Assembly: GCF_007830065.1 (NCBI RefSeq)
Contig: NZ_VLKK01000004.1
Span: forward strand, 274,596 to 338,595
DNA from: Sphingobium wenxiniae
GTDB taxonomy: Bacteria; Pseudomonadota; Alphaproteobacteria; Sphingomonadales; Sphingomonadaceae
Length of the DNA stretch: 64,000 nucleotides
Direction of reading: 5' to 3'
The notes below the pieces were generated by a model, which ran no database searches, was not told where the DNA came from, and was given only the letters and a program-made list of their open reading frames with translations. Numbering within the stretch: position 1 is the stretch's first letter; every line of letters starts with the position of its first letter. Positions 44,167 to 62,036 of this stretch are shown here, piece by piece. The position numbers were made by a program, and so were the translations under genes.

Positions 44167-44571
44167 ATGAGACAGGCGTTCATAATGGCGGCATTGGGAC
44201 TGGGCCTGACGGGCGGGACGGCTGTTCTCGCGCAGGGCCATGGCGACCTGCACCGCGCCGTCGACGCCGCGATCCTGAGCGATATTTCCAAGGACCGGCA
44301 GGCAGAACGGGATGCGAAGCGCCAGCCCTATGCCTCGCCGGGCCAAGGCTCCATCGCGACGGCGGGCGCGGCAAGGGACGCCTGCGGGGCCAAGGCGCGC
44401 GAGCAGGCCGGTTTCGGGGCGAAGATCATTGGCACGCCCGGCGCGAGCAGCATGGCGACCGGATGGGAAGTCGAAGGCGTCGTCGGTCAGGCGAACGGGC
44501 CTGCCGTGCCTTTCGTCTGCTCCGTGCGGAACGGGTCGGTGACGGGCATCCTGCTTCGCTCGGGTGAATAG
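44167..44571 (+). CDS. Small exported protein of unknown function
   Basis: 134 residues from the ATG at 44167, preceded by GGGAGGA. A signal peptide is clear (MAALGLGLTGGTAVLAQGHG). The mature part has two Cys residues (RDACGAKAREQAGFGAKIIG and VPFVCSVRNGSVTGILLRSG) that probably form a disulfide. Similar small periplasmic proteins occur across sphingomonads. No function can be assigned. Confidence 0.75.
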   Translation: MRQAFIMAALGLGLTGGTAVLAQGHGDLHRAVDAAILSDISKDRQAERDAKRQPYASPGQGSIATAGAARDACGAKAREQAGFGAKIIGTPGASSMATGWEVEGVVGQANGPAVPFVCSVRNGSVTGILLRSGE

Positions 44572-44589
44572 AGCGGGACGGGACCTTTT

Positions 44590-44970
44590 CGGAGGGATGC
44601 CCATATCCCCTTCCATGCCCCCCTCCTCCTCGCACCGGATAGGACGCGTGACGCGGCGATGATAGGTGGAGGGCGGACGTTGCTTACCCCTCGCTTTTGG
44701 GGAGAGGTTTGCGAAGCCTGGTCGTAGCTGGGTGAGGAGTTAGCGATCCGCAGGATCGCGGCTCTGTAGCCTCTCCCCCTCCTCCAACTGCGCCCCAGGG
44801 GGAAGGGTAAGAGGAACATTCCGTCATGCCAACGAAAGCCGGCATCTCTCTTCTTAGGACACAACCAGGCCACATGAGATCCCAGCTTTCGCTGGGATGA
44901 CGAATTGGGGAAATGGCCGCTTCCCGCCCCGCCCCATTGCTGTTTGCAACGCGGCGCGGCTAAGGAGAGC
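44590..44970. repeat. Intergenic block with palindromic REP-like repeats
   Basis: About 380 bases without a gene. CGTCATGCCAACGAAAGCCG at 44822 and the inverted CAGCTTTCGCTGGGATGACG ending at 44902 form a REP doublet, of the sort seen between many sphingomonad genes (CCCAGCGAAAGCTGGGAT type). A second GC-rich unit (44690-44815) contains GCGATCCGCAGGATCGC and CCTCTCCCCCTCC. The doublet could fold into one long hairpin in the mRNA. Confidence 0.7.
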
Positions 44971-44972
44971 GC

Positions 44973-46277
44973 ATGACGCCCTCCTCCGCTGCCCATCATC
45001 CTCTGCGCTATTCCAATTTCCGGGCTTATCTGGCGGGGCGCTTTACGGCCGTGCTGGCGCAATATGGCATGATGATCGTGCTGGGGTGGCAAGCCTATAA
45101 TATCGCGCGGGAAACGATGAGTCCGTCGGGCGCGGCCGCGCAGTTGGGGCTGATCGGACTGGCGCAGTTCCTGCCGCTGTTCTTCCTGACGCCGGTGACG
45201 GGTTGGGTCGCGGACCATTTCGACCGGCGCATGATAACGCGGATCACATTGTTCCTGCTGACATTGTCGTCGGGCCTGCTGGCCTTCGCGACATGGGAGG
45301 GGTGGGTCAGTCTGCCGTTGATCTTCGGCATAGCGGCCATCGTGGGCATCGCGCGGGCCTTCAACGGTCCCGCCTATAGCGCGCTGGCGCCCAATCTGGT
45401 GCCGCGCGAAGTGCTGCCCAACGCCATCGCCATTTCCAGCGTCGTCTGGCAGACCGGCATGATCGCGGGGCCGGCGCTGGGCGGCTATGCCTATGCCGTT
45501 GAGCCGTGGGGGGCCTATGCGCTGGCGTCGGGACTGTTCGCCTGCTCGCTGATCGGCATGATGCTGATCGGCCCGGTGCCCCAGCCGCCGCGCGACACCA
45601 GCCGCCACCCGATCCGGCAGATGGTGGACGGTTTCGCCTATGTCCGCACCAACCGGCTGGTGCTCGCCACGATCACGCTGGACCTGTTCGCGGTGCTGCT
45701 CGCCGGGGCGACGGCGCTGCTGCCGGTCTATGCGCGCGACATATTGCATGTGGGATCGGCGGGGCTGGGGCATCTGGCCGCCGCCCCCGGCATCGGCGCG
45801 GGAATAACGGCGCTCTATTTCTCCTTCCGGCCGATGAAGAAGGAGGTGGGACTGAAGATGCTGGGCGCGGTGGTCCTCTTCGGCCTCGCCACCATCGCCT
45901 TCGGCTGCACCGCCTTCCTCCCGCGCGCTATTGCCGTCGAAGCGGGGATAGCGGCCCTCATCGTGCTGGGCAGCGCCGACATGGTGTCGGTCTATGTCCG
46001 GCAATCGCTGATCCAGCTCCACACGCCCGACGCCATGCGGGGCCGGGTGTCGAGCCTGTCGCAACTCACCATCTCCGCCTCCAATGAACTGGGAGAAGCG
46101 GAGTCCGGTTTCCTCGCCGCGCTGGTCGGGCCGATTGCGGCCGTGATCGGCGGAGGAATCGGCGCTATTGTCATCACCCTTGTCTGGGCGCGGCTCTTTC
46201 CCGAACTGCGCCTTGCACGCACCTTCGACCCACCCGACATAAGGGAGGCGGACATCAGCCAGGAGAAGTCCTCATGA
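44973..46277 (+). CDS. MFS exporter (EntS-like)
   Basis: 434 residues with about 12 membrane segments ([60 protein letters not shown]). The [10 protein letters not shown] loop is the MFS signature. The [20 protein letters not shown] segment is typical of the EntS/DUF894 branch that exports siderophores and drugs. The substrate is not deducible. Its end overlaps cysK by 4 bases. Confidence 0.88.
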   Translation: MTPSSAAHHPLRYSNFRAYLAGRFTAVLAQYGMMIVLGWQAYNIARETMSPSGAAAQLGLIGLAQFLPLFFLTPVTGWVADHFDRRMITRITLFLLTLSSGLLAFATWEGWVSLPLIFGIAAIVGIARAFNGPAYSALAPNLVPREVLPNAIAISSVVWQTGMIAGPALGGYAYAVEPWGAYALASGLFACSLIGMMLIGPVPQPPRDTSRHPIRQMVDGFAYVRTNRLVLATITLDLFAVLLAGATALLPVYARDILHVGSAGLGHLAAAPGIGAGITALYFSFRPMKKEVGLKMLGAVVLFGLATIAFGCTAFLPRAIAVEAGIAALIVLGSADMVSVYVRQSLIQLHTPDAMRGRVSSLSQLTISASNELGEAESGFLAALVGPIAAVIGGGIGAIVITLVWARLFPELRLARTFDPPDIREADISQEKSS

Positions 46278-47191
46278 AAGCTGCCAATATTCTCGAAACC
46301 ATCGGCAATACGCCGCATATCCGCGTCAACAAGCTATTCGGAGACGCCGAGGTCTGGATCAAGTCCGAACGATCCAACCCCGCCGGGTCGATCAAGGACC
46401 GCATCGCCCTGGCCATGATCGAGGCGGCGGAAGCTTCGGGCGAATTGAAGCCCGGGGGCACCATCGTCGAGCCGACGTCAGGCAATACCGGCGTGGGCCT
46501 TGCCATGGTCGCGGCGGTCAAGGGATACAAGCTGATCCTGGTCATGCCGGAAAGCATGTCGATAGAGCGACGCCGCCTGATGCTGGCCTATGGCGCGAGC
46601 TTCGATCTGACGCCGCGCGAAAAGGGCATGAAGGGCGCCATCGAGCGCGCGCTGGAGCTGATCGACCAGACGCCGGGTTCATGGATGCCCCAGCAGTTCG
46701 AAAATCCCGCCAATATCGACGTGCATGTCCGCACCACCGCGCAGGAGATCGCGAACGATTTCGCCGATACGCCGATCGATGCGCTGATCACGGGCGTCGG
46801 CACCGGCGGGCATATCACGGGCGTCGCCGAAGTGCTCAAGAAGCTGTGGCCGAATCTGAAGGTCTATGCGGTGGAACCCACCCTTTCCCCCGTCATCAGC
46901 GGCGGACAGCCCGGACCGCATTCGATTCAGGGAATCGGCGCGGGTTTCATCCCGGCCAATCTCCATACCCAATTGCTGGACGGCGTGATCCAGGTCGATC
47001 CCGCCGATGCCAAGGACTATGCGCGGCGCGCGGCAAGCGAAGAAGGGATGCTGGTCGGCATCTCCTCCGGCGCGACGCTGGCGGCCATCGCCCAGAAGAT
47101 CAAGGAACTGCCCGCAGGAAGCCGCGTTCTGGGCTTCAACTATGACACGGGCGAACGCTATCTTTCCGTGCCCGATTTCCTGCCCGAATAA
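46274..47191 (+). CDS. cysK: Cysteine synthase A
   Basis: 305 residues. PLP lysine motif ([20 protein letters not shown]), [20 protein letters not shown] and the phosphate loop [20 protein letters not shown] are present. It forms cysteine from O-acetylserine and sulfide. Coupled to the MFS gene by a 4-base overlap. Length standard. Confidence 0.95.
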   Translation: MKAANILETIGNTPHIRVNKLFGDAEVWIKSERSNPAGSIKDRIALAMIEAAEASGELKPGGTIVEPTSGNTGVGLAMVAAVKGYKLILVMPESMSIERRRLMLAYGASFDLTPREKGMKGAIERALELIDQTPGSWMPQQFENPANIDVHVRTTAQEIANDFADTPIDALITGVGTGGHITGVAEVLKKLWPNLKVYAVEPTLSPVISGGQPGPHSIQGIGAGFIPANLHTQLLDGVIQVDPADAKDYARRAASEEGMLVGISSGATLAAIAQKIKELPAGSRVLGFNYDTGERYLSVPDFLPE

Positions 47192-47209
47192 GGCCGGGCC
47201 GAAATCGGC

Positions 47210-48556
47210 GTGACGGACAGGACTTATCCAGGAGAGCCGCATCCGGCGATGTGGCTGCTCTGGCTTGTGCTGTTCGTCGGACTGCCGATGGCGATAGCAA
47301 GCTGGGAAGCGGGGAATCGCCCCGCCGCCCCGCCGCGCCTGGTTGGGACAGGCGCGGCGGACGCGGTCCGCCCGCCCAGCCTCCCGCCTCCGGTCGAGCC
47401 GCTGGAGGTCTATGCGCTTGAACGCGATCAGGCGCGGGCGCTCAATGCCGCCATTCCCTTTTCGAAAGCGGCCAATCCGGCGGCGCGGCCCTTTGTCTTC
47501 GCCGGGTCGGAGGCGGCTCTGGCGCGCGCGACCGATTGCCTCGCGGCGGCGCAACTCTATGAGTCGGGCGACGACATGGCGGGCGAAAGGGCGGTGGCGC
47601 AGGTGGTGCTCAACCGCGTGCGGCATCCCGCCTTCCCCAAAACAGTGTGCGGCGTGGTCTTTCAGGGGCAGGAACGCACGACCGGTTGTCAGTTCACCTT
47701 CACCTGCGACGGGGCGCTGGCGCGCACGCCGGGGCAGGCGGCATGGGAACGGGCGCGCGCGATCGCGAAGCAGGCGCTGGCGGGCAAGGTGTTCAAGCCG
47801 GTGGGTCATGCCACGCATTACCATACCGACTGGGTGGTGCCTTATTGGAGCGGCAGCCTGGACAAGGTGACGGCGGTGGGCACGCATCTGTTCTTCCGCT
47901 GGCGGGGATGGTGGGGGACGCCGCCTGCCTTTCGGAAAGCGCAAGACATGGACGAGCCGATCGTCAGCCGAATCGCCCGCCTGTCTCCGGCGCATCAGGG
48001 CCTGCCCGGCCTGACACCCGGAATGTCGCCGTCGATGCTGGCTGGCGGCACGGCGACCGAACTGGCAGGCAAACCGCAACAGCCGGTGGAGGCCAATGCC
48101 ATCGCCGGAGCGCGGCTGGTCGTGATGGTTCCGGGCGCCAAGAGCTTTCTGGTCGAACTGGCAAGAGAGAGCATGCCGGACAACTGGCCTGCCATGGCGC
48201 GCACTTTCTGCGCCGGGCGGCGGGAATGCCGCATCATGGGCTGGCGCGCGGGGAACACTCCTTCCAGCGTGCCTCTGTCGGGTGAACAGATGGAAAACAT
48301 GACCTTCGCCTATATCCACAATGCGGCGACGGGATTGCAGCGGTCCTTATGGAACTGCGCGCAGTTTCCCCGCGCCAACCGCAATGAATGCATGCGCCAG
48401 CGCGAGCCGGTCATCGCAGAGGGGCCGGGCGCGGCGGCGGATGCTCCGAAATCCACCCCTCCCCTGATCGGCGTTCGGCGACAAGAGCGCTTTGAAACCG
48501 TGAAGATCGCGCCGCCAACCTTGCCGGCCGTCGCGGCGCCGACGGTAAAGCCATAA
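47210..48556 (+). CDS. Cell-wall hydrolase, SleB family
   Basis: 448 residues from a GTG at 47210; an ATG at 47249 just before the membrane helix is an alternative start. A membrane anchor (WLLWLVLFVGLPMAIASWEA) is followed by the Hydrolase_2 domain with the catalytic Glu in the DMAGERAVAQVVLNRVRHPA segment and VGHATHYHTDWVVPYWSGSL. SleB-like proteins are lytic transglycosylases. The C-terminal 200 residues (residues about 250-448) are not recognised. It is directly upstream of the rpoB leader. Confidence 0.88.
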   Translation: MTDRTYPGEPHPAMWLLWLVLFVGLPMAIASWEAGNRPAAPPRLVGTGAADAVRPPSLPPPVEPLEVYALERDQARALNAAIPFSKAANPAARPFVFAGSEAALARATDCLAAAQLYESGDDMAGERAVAQVVLNRVRHPAFPKTVCGVVFQGQERTTGCQFTFTCDGALARTPGQAAWERARAIAKQALAGKVFKPVGHATHYHTDWVVPYWSGSLDKVTAVGTHLFFRWRGWWGTPPAFRKAQDMDEPIVSRIARLSPAHQGLPGLTPGMSPSMLAGGTATELAGKPQQPVEANAIAGARLVVMVPGAKSFLVELARESMPDNWPAMARTFCAGRRECRIMGWRAGNTPSSVPLSGEQMENMTFAYIHNAATGLQRSLWNCAQFPRANRNECMRQREPVIAEGPGAAADAPKSTPPLIGVRRQERFETVKIAPPTLPAVAAPTVKP

Positions 48557-48903
48557 AGGCAGCAATGCGATTTGCGTGGGCCGGAGAAAAAGCGCTCCCC
48601 CTCCCCCTTCACAAATCCTACAGCGCGTCCTATATGGCTTTCATGAAATCCGGTCGATCCACCGCTCTGTGGAGGTTGACCGGCCCTTGATCCCACCGGG
48701 GTCCGAAATCGGGTAGCGCGCGGTTTTCGGCGGAATTGGGTGGGTTTGATGGGTGCACAAGACGCTGCCAGTGCGGATCGGACAGTCCCGGCCCGCACTT
48801 TTTTGCGTGGCGAATCGAGTCGAATCTGGCCCGAAAATCGTCCCGTCAGGCTGAGTTTTCGCTGCGATGCGAAAAAATGCGACGAACAAAAGGCAGGAAA
48901 CGC
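48557..48903 (+). promoter_or_regulatory. rpoB leader region
   Basis: 347 bases before rpoB without a gene. A hairpin plus T-run (48770-48804, listed separately) lies in the middle. Further down TTTTCGC-TGCGAT-GCGAAAA (about 48854-48874) can form a second hairpin just ahead of the ribosome binding site AGGAAA (48895-48900). No strong sigma70 promoter is apparent by eye. rpoB is preceded here by a hydrolase gene instead of rplJL. Confidence 0.55.
48770..48804 (+). terminator. Attenuator-like hairpin upstream of rpoB
   Basis: AGTGCGG (48770-48776) pairs with CCGCACT (48793-48799) and is followed by six T residues (48799-48804). It could end transcription from the hydrolase gene or attenuate rpoB. 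The two roles cannot be separated by sequence. Confidence 0.7.
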
Positions 48904-53070
<4,167 letters not shown>

Positions 53071-53073
53071 GAG

Positions 53074-53624
53074 TTGTCGCGGGTTTCTGACACTAATCTC
53101 AATCCGGTTTTCCGCCAGTTGGTGGAAAACTCGGATTGTGTCTGCATCGAAGCCAATGGAAATGCCCTAGGCAGGTCTGAGCGCATTGAAAAGGACGGTG
53201 TTATCCTCCGCTATTTCTCAGAAGTCGGAGGATCGGATCAGATGTTTGACGCAAGGTCTACCGCTCTGGTTCGCGCTGAGAATAACTTGACGGTGGTTCC
53301 TAGCTTCAAACGCGCCTTTTCGGATCTGGGCCTAAAATTCGCAGGCAGCGACATGGATTTTAAAACAGTAGATCAAAACTTCGAGGCAGTGAGGGTTTAT
53401 CTTGGCGACAAAGATAGTCTGTTAGCGCGCCTGAGAGAGCAGGTGGAATTGTTGCGTATTGGGCGCGTCCATGGAGCGGGCGCAGTGCGGAGGTTTACCG
53501 CAGGTATTCGCGACAAGCTTTTCGCACAGCAAATGGCGAAGGTTGATGAGACTTATCGACAAGACGCGCGGGACCAACTGCCGAAATATGAACAAGCAAT
53601 AGAATCTCTTTCGAGGAATTCGAA

Positions 53625-53628
<4 letters not shown>
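53074..53628 (+). CDS. Foreign-looking gene inserted between rpoB and rpoC
   Basis: 184 residues from a TTG at 53074, 3 bases after the rpoB stop; its own stop overlaps the rpoC ATG (ATGA). Base composition is visibly AT-richer than rpoB and rpoC, with codons such as AAT, TTT, TTA, AGA and ATA that they avoid. The N-terminal half is mixed ([40 protein letters not shown]), the C-terminal half helical ([37 protein letters not shown]). No membrane segment, signal or known domain. No other gene usually lies here. It would be cotranscribed with RNA polymerase and coupled to rpoC. Confidence 0.75.
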
Positions 53629-57881
<4,253 letters not shown>

Positions 57882-57891
57882 ATTGTCCGGA

Positions 57892-57927
57892 GGGGCCGCT
57901 TCCCACGAGGAAGCGGCCCCCTTGCTT
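57892..57927 (+). terminator. Rho-independent terminator after rpoC
   Basis: GGGGCCGCTTCC (57892-57903) pairs perfectly with GGAAGCGGCCCC (57909-57920) around a CACGA loop, followed by a short pyrimidine-rich tail (CTTGCTT). It starts 10 bases after the rpoC stop. Confidence 0.9.
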
Positions 57928-58027
57928 GGTTCCCAAGGATTGATTTTATCTATCCGGCAGTGTCCTTGCCTTTAAATCGCGATAGTCATTTTGACGATTG
58001 ACCCCCACATGCGGGTGCGAAAGTCCC

Positions 58028-58056
58028 TTGACCGCTTCTGAAACCGCGCTTATTTG
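58028..58056 (+). promoter_or_regulatory. Putative tRNA-Gln promoter
   Basis: TTGACC (58028-58033), 17 bases, then TATTTG (58051-58056) give a reasonable sigma70-type promoter whose start point would be about 58063, 27 bases before the tRNA. The tRNA-Gln gene thus keeps its own promoter at this site. Confidence 0.55.
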
Positions 58057-58089
58057 CGGCCTCCCAAGCGGAGACTATTCCGCCTTTGA

Positions 58090-58163
58090 TGCCCGATCGT
58101 CTAAAGGTAAGACTACGGACTCTGACTCCGTCAATTGAGGTTCGAATCCTCATCGGGCATCCA
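58090..58163 (+). tRNA. tRNA-Gln (anticodon CTG), complete
   Basis: The cloverleaf is complete: acceptor TGCCCGA/TCGGGCA, anticodon stem ACGGA/TCCGT around CTCTGAC (anticodon CTG), T-arm GAGG-TTCGAAT-CCTC, discriminator T and encoded CCA (58161-58163). A 3' fragment of a near-identical tRNA-Gln is at 5484-5531 on the other strand. It is followed by arm-type repeats and the second island, marking it as an integration site whose tRNA function was restored. Confidence 0.96.
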
Positions 58164-58223
58164 AACTTTACCAAGCAAAATCAGTAACTTGATCTCAGCC
58201 GCGGCCGATTTGCGCTCAGATTT

Positions 58224-58312
58224 CATGTGCCAACGGTGTGACGCGGTTTTCCTAGCTTTTCCGCCGTTTTCCGCGACCTAGCGGCGGCTCCGTGGCACAT
58301 GGATGGCACATG
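58224..58312. repeat. Putative integrase arm-type sites at the intact tRNA-Gln end
   Basis: CATGTGCCA occurs at 58224-58232, and the reverse form as TGGCACATG at 58293-58301 and ATGGCACATG at 58303-58312. The inverted tandem pair mirrors the pair at 5567-5587 next to the tRNA-Gln fragment. Matching arm repeats at these two distant ends indicate that they belong to one type of element. Confidence 0.65.
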
Positions 58313-58329
58313 AGAATAGGCCAGCAGGG

Positions 58330-58659
58330 CTATGTGCTTAGTTCCTCGGCCATCAGCTCGATGCCTTCCCGGTAGCCAAGCTCTGCCGGTCCCGCGATGA
58401 TCTCCAGCGTCCGCCCGTCGATGATAAGGCGCATGGTCATGTCCACGTCATCCCGCCAGCGCATCCGAACGCGAGCGGGCCGACGCGCCAGATTGATGAC
58501 CTCGGCCATATCCTCGCCCCGGCTCGGTAGAATGTCCTGCACTTCAGCCCATACCGTCACCATCGGTTCCCAGGCAACGATAGGCGTTCCATACATCGGG
58601 TCTTGTGATTCGACGCGATGCTGGATCGTCACACGCCGGTTGAGCCTTCCCGCGTCCAT
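58330..58659 (-). CDS. Head-closure (head-tail adaptor) protein
   Basis: 109 residues of the SPP1 gp16/HK97 gp7-like head-closure family: MDAGRLNRRVTIQHRVESQD, VTVWAEVQDILPSRGED, RVRMRWRDDVDMTMRLIIDG. It binds below the gp6-like connector and makes the tail-docking surface. It overlaps the connector gene by one base. The left island lacks this gene. It is the last gene before the tRNA-Gln end; no tail gene follows. Confidence 0.85.
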   Translation of the reverse strand: MDAGRLNRRVTIQHRVESQDPMYGTPIVAWEPMVTVWAEVQDILPSRGEDMAEVINLARRPARVRMRWRDDVDMTMRLIIDGRTLEIIAGPAELGYREGIELMAEELST

Positions 58660-58928
58660 CAGACCTCCAGCGCCCGCAACGGGGTCAGCATCGGCAACTC
58701 CCCCTTGCCCGGTTCCAGACTATCCCGCTGGTCAAACATGACGCCCACGCGGGTCAGGACGGCCAGCTTGATCCGCGCCGGGGTTTCCCCCTCGCCATCC
58801 CAACCGCTCGCCACGTCGCGCACGGCATCGGACGCCGCCGCGATCATCATGGCGATGGCCGTATCCTCATCGTCATGGATGACGCGCAGGTGCAGCTTTG
58901 CTTCTGCAAGGGTGACAAGATCAGACAT
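58659..58928 (-). CDS. Head-tail connector, gp6-like (island 2)
   Basis: 89 residues, closely related to the connector at 17093-17359 (same start MSDLVTLAEAKLHLRV, same end GKGELPMLTPLR.LEV). The central part differs (ASGWDGEGETPARIKLAVLT). It overlaps the portal gene by 8 bases. Confidence 0.92.
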   Translation of the reverse strand: MSDLVTLAEAKLHLRVIHDDEDTAIAMMIAAASDAVRDVASGWDGEGETPARIKLAVLTRVGVMFDQRDSLEPGKGELPMLTPLRALEV

Positions 58929-60135
58929 GGGACTGTTCTCCCTGATTCTCGATCACCTGTTTCCCGTCGTCTGGATTCGCCGGACTACGGACGCCAGCAG
59001 GTTCCTCCTTGCGCGGGTTCCAGCCCTCAATCTGGCGAACTTCGTTGGCATCCAGCACCTTGTTCCGCAGCGCGATCTCATGCGCCTGCCAGCGGGTTTG
59101 CGGATCGCCGCGAAGGAAGCCGGACAGGTCCAGTTCCAGTTCGTAGGGGCCATTGGTCGGGAACACAGACCGGGCAAATTCCGCCTCGATCTTCCGTGCC
59201 CATGGGGCCAGCGTGAACATGGCGAACCAGCGACCCGCCGTCTCGCTGTTCGTGAAAGTGTTGTGGCTATAGTCCTGCACCAGCGGCGGCGGCACCTGAA
59301 ACAGGCGGCAGATTTCTTCCGTGCCGAATTTCCGGGTTTCCAGCAGTTCGCTATCTTCCGGGGACAGGGACACGCCGTTCCACTTCATGCCGCCATCCAA
59401 CACCAGCGTCGAACCGGCATTGCCTGCCCCGCCGTGGCGGCTCTGGAAGCCTTCCCGCAGTTCCTTGCGCTGATCGGGCTTCATGGTGCCGGGAACCTCG
59501 ATCCAGCCGCTGGGGGACGCCCCGTTGGCGAGAAAGGCACTGGCATGGCTGTTGGCAAGCTGGACAGCCTCAACGGCGCTGGCGGCCCGCGAGAGACGCG
59601 ACACGCCGATCTTGCCGTCATCGGTGCGGTCGCGAAGGTGGATGACTTCACCGGCCAGCAGGCGGCGCACATGCCCGCGCCCGTCCGACACGTCATAGGC
59701 CAGTCGCCCGCTCGCCAGTTCCGCGACCGTCACCATGCCCCACGGGATATAGGCGAGGCCCGCAAGCTGCCCGTTGCCGGATCGGATGATCTCGGCAAGG
59801 CCGTTGCCGGTCAGCAGCGTGGAGGCGACCAGATGGCCGATGAACTCCGGCCAGGTCATGCCTTCGTTTACGCCATTGACGGTCAGGCGGCGCAGGGGAT
59901 GGCTCAAAGCCTCGATCCTGTTTTCGCCCTCCAGCCGATAGACCAGCGCCGGGATGCTGGCGAGGCTGTCCGCGATGACATTCACGCAACCCAGCACCGC
60001 GCTCATATTCTCGGCATAGCGTGCCGACACGCCTGCATGATAGCCGATGCCGGGGGCCAGCGCCGCCCATGACGGGTCGCTGGCGTCGCGGCGTTCATAG
60101 CCCAGCCGGGACAGGAAGCGGTCAGCCAATCGCAC
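58921..60135 (-). CDS. Phage portal protein (island 2)
   Basis: 404 residues from the GTG at 60135, the same start choice as in island 1. It shares EICRLFQVPPPLVQDYSHNT, LTGNGLAEIIRSGNGQLAGL and GFLRGDPQTRW. The C-terminus has an insertion (NPDDGKQVIENQG) absent from island 1. It forms the channel for DNA packaging. It overlaps the protease gene by 14 bases. Confidence 0.95.
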   Translation of the reverse strand: MRLADRFLSRLGYERRDASDPSWAALAPGIGYHAGVSARYAENMSAVLGCVNVIADSLASIPALVYRLEGENRIEALSHPLRRLTVNGVNEGMTWPEFIGHLVASTLLTGNGLAEIIRSGNGQLAGLAYIPWGMVTVAELASGRLAYDVSDGRGHVRRLLAGEVIHLRDRTDDGKIGVSRLSRAASAVEAVQLANSHASAFLANGASPSGWIEVPGTMKPDQRKELREGFQSRHGGAGNAGSTLVLDGGMKWNGVSLSPEDSELLETRKFGTEEICRLFQVPPPLVQDYSHNTFTNSETAGRWFAMFTLAPWARKIEAEFARSVFPTNGPYELELDLSGFLRGDPQTRWQAHEIALRNKVLDANEVRQIEGWNPRKEEPAGVRSPANPDDGKQVIENQGEQSHV

Positions 60136-60667
60136 GGGCCACCTCTGCGAGAATGAGGGACCGGCGGCGGCGCAGGCTATGGTCATCATGGCCACGGCTT
60201 CGCAGCGCGATCTCTGTATCGGGATAGGCGGGCCATGCCTGCACGATGCTGATCTCTTTCAGATCGACCGTCCGCAGGGTCCGCGTTTCGCCCTGCCAGC
60301 TTTCGCCGCCCTTGGGGACCGTGAAGCCGAAGGACATGCCGCCCAGATCATTGCGGTGGGCCAGTTCCAGCACGTCACGGCCAGCCTGCGTGTCGGGAAG
60401 GTCGAGCGAGAAGGCGAGGCCCCTGCTATCCTCAGACAGGCGCAGTGTGCCCGAACGGGTGCGGCCCAGCACGTTGCCGGGGTCATGATCCAGCAGCGCC
60501 AGGATATCGCTCGACAGTGCCGAACGGAACGCGCCGGGGGCAATGCGCTCCCGGAACGCGCCAAGGTTCGCCTCCGCGTTGAAGGTGGCGGCATACCCTT
60601 CGATACGCCGCCCGGCGGTGCGGACCTCCGTGAAGGCCCGCCGCTCGATGGATGCCGCCGCGCTCAT
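60122..60667 (-). CDS. HK97-type prohead protease (island 2)
   Basis: 181 residues, nearly the same as the island 1 protease. His61 in LALLDHDPGNVLGRT and Ser112 in NDLGGMSFGFTVPKGG are conserved. Start ATG at 60667 overlaps the capsid stop. Differences cluster around residues 95-110 (DVLELAHRND versus DVLALAKRGD). Confidence 0.93.
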   Translation of the reverse strand: MSAAASIERRAFTEVRTAGRRIEGYAATFNAEANLGAFRERIAPGAFRSALSSDILALLDHDPGNVLGRTRSGTLRLSEDSRGLAFSLDLPDTQAGRDVLELAHRNDLGGMSFGFTVPKGGESWQGETRTLRTVDLKEISIVQAWPAYPDTEIALRSRGHDDHSLRRRRSLILAEVARAIG

Positions 60668-61908
60668 CAGGGCGTCACCACTTCCGGCATGGCCGGGGTC
60701 GCGGTGGTCACGTCCTCGACCGATACGAACGCCTTGGGATGGCGCACCGCGCAATCGACCGTCGCCATGGCGCGGATCATGACATTGCCCTTGCTGTAGG
60801 CCGTCGATTCAAACGGGTTCACAAGGATGTCGATTTCCGACCAGATGCCGATCAGCAGTTCCGACCAGTCGCCGTAGATCATGCCATGTTCGGCGCCGGG
60901 GGTGCCGCCCAGCGTCTTGGGCACCTGATTGGAGAAGGTCGCGGACACGCCGCCCAGCACCTTGTCAATGCCGATGGGCAGGCCGTTGGCATCCAGCGCC
61001 TTAGCGGCGATCTTGCGGATTTCCGGGGTGGTTAGCAGGCCACGCGATGCGCCGACATTCGCCACGTCCGCCAGCGCGACGGCATCGGCTACCGCATCGA
61101 ACAGCGAAGCCGGGGCGGTCACTTTCTGAATACCGGTCGTTTCCAGCACGCCCTTGGGTTCATTCGTGCCGCCGCCCCTGATCGCAGCGCGGTCGATCGC
61201 CAGCGCGAGATTGCGGGCCAGCATCTGGCGCAACAGGCTTTCCACGTCCGGGCTGGCCTGCATCAGCATGTTACGCGACCATTCCGACAGCGCGCCCGCG
61301 TGCTTGGGCGACAGGGTGATGGCGTCAAAGTCGGCGTCGTCGGCGGTGAGCGCGCTGTTCTCCGCAACCCAGCCGATAGCGGGGCTATCCGTCTCGCGGG
61401 GGATGGAGAGATTGCCGGTCAGGCCCGACAGGACGCGCGCACCCATGCCGCGAACGACGCTGGAGGCGACCAGGGCGCTGATATACTGATCCGGGCGATG
61501 CTCGGTCGGGACCAGTTCGGAGCCGGCGGCGGTGGTCAGGACACGGGTTTCAAAGCACTCGGTCGGGATGAACACGCCCTCGGCATTGCGCCCGGCGCGC
61601 TTCGCCAATTCGGTCTGCACCTCGCGTTCAAAGCCCCAATCGACCGCCAGCCCCGCAGCGCCCGCGATGGCGCGTCCGATGTGGAACCGGGAACGGATTT
61701 CGCTGGTCAGCTTGTTGTCGCCATTTATCGGCGTGCCGATCTCGGTGCGGTCGGCGGCGTCGATCTTGCGCTGGCGATCCAGCTTGGCGTCGAGCGCCCG
61801 CAGTTCGCTATCCGCCGCCTCGAAAGCCGCATTGTCGTCGGTTTCGTGGGCGGCGTTCATGCGAGCGACGATCCCCGCCCGCTGTTCGATCATGTCACTC
61901 GTTTTCAC
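60667..61908 (-). CDS. HK97-type major capsid protein (island 2)
   Basis: 413 residues, the same length as in island 1. The core is highly similar (SPAIGWVAENSALTADDADF, EWSRNMLMQASPDVESLLRQ) while the N-terminal delta region diverges (MIEQRAGIVARMNAAHETDD). Identical length with divergent delta suggests separate descent of the two islands, not a simple recent duplication. Confidence 0.95.
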   Translation of the reverse strand: MKTSDMIEQRAGIVARMNAAHETDDNAAFEAADSELRALDAKLDRQRKIDAADRTEIGTPINGDNKLTSEIRSRFHIGRAIAGAAGLAVDWGFEREVQTELAKRAGRNAEGVFIPTECFETRVLTTAAGSELVPTEHRPDQYISALVASSVVRGMGARVLSGLTGNLSIPRETDSPAIGWVAENSALTADDADFDAITLSPKHAGALSEWSRNMLMQASPDVESLLRQMLARNLALAIDRAAIRGGGTNEPKGVLETTGIQKVTAPASLFDAVADAVALADVANVGASRGLLTTPEIRKIAAKALDANGLPIGIDKVLGGVSATFSNQVPKTLGGTPGAEHGMIYGDWSELLIGIWSEIDILVNPFESTAYSKGNVMIRAMATVDCAVRHPKAFVSVEDVTTATPAMPEVVTP

Positions 61909-61945
61909 TGCTATGCTCCATGTTGAATTAGGACAGCATAGCTTA

Positions 61946-62006
61946 CCCTATATAGGGCCGTATCGGAACTAAATAATTCGTAGCGTTCTGCATATGGGCC
62001 CATATG
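61946..62006. promoter_or_regulatory. Divergent regulatory region with perfect palindromes
   Basis: CCCTATATAGGG (61946-61957) and CATATGGGCCCATATG (61991-62006) are perfect palindromes between the capsid gene (minus) and the cargo gene (plus). AT-rich sequence (AACTAAATAATTCG) lies between them. They are candidate operators for the cargo gene. The island 1 operator TTCCGTGCAATAC is not found here. Confidence 0.55.
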
Positions 62007-62036
62007 ATCCAGCAGCCAACTATCGGAGATTCTTGC

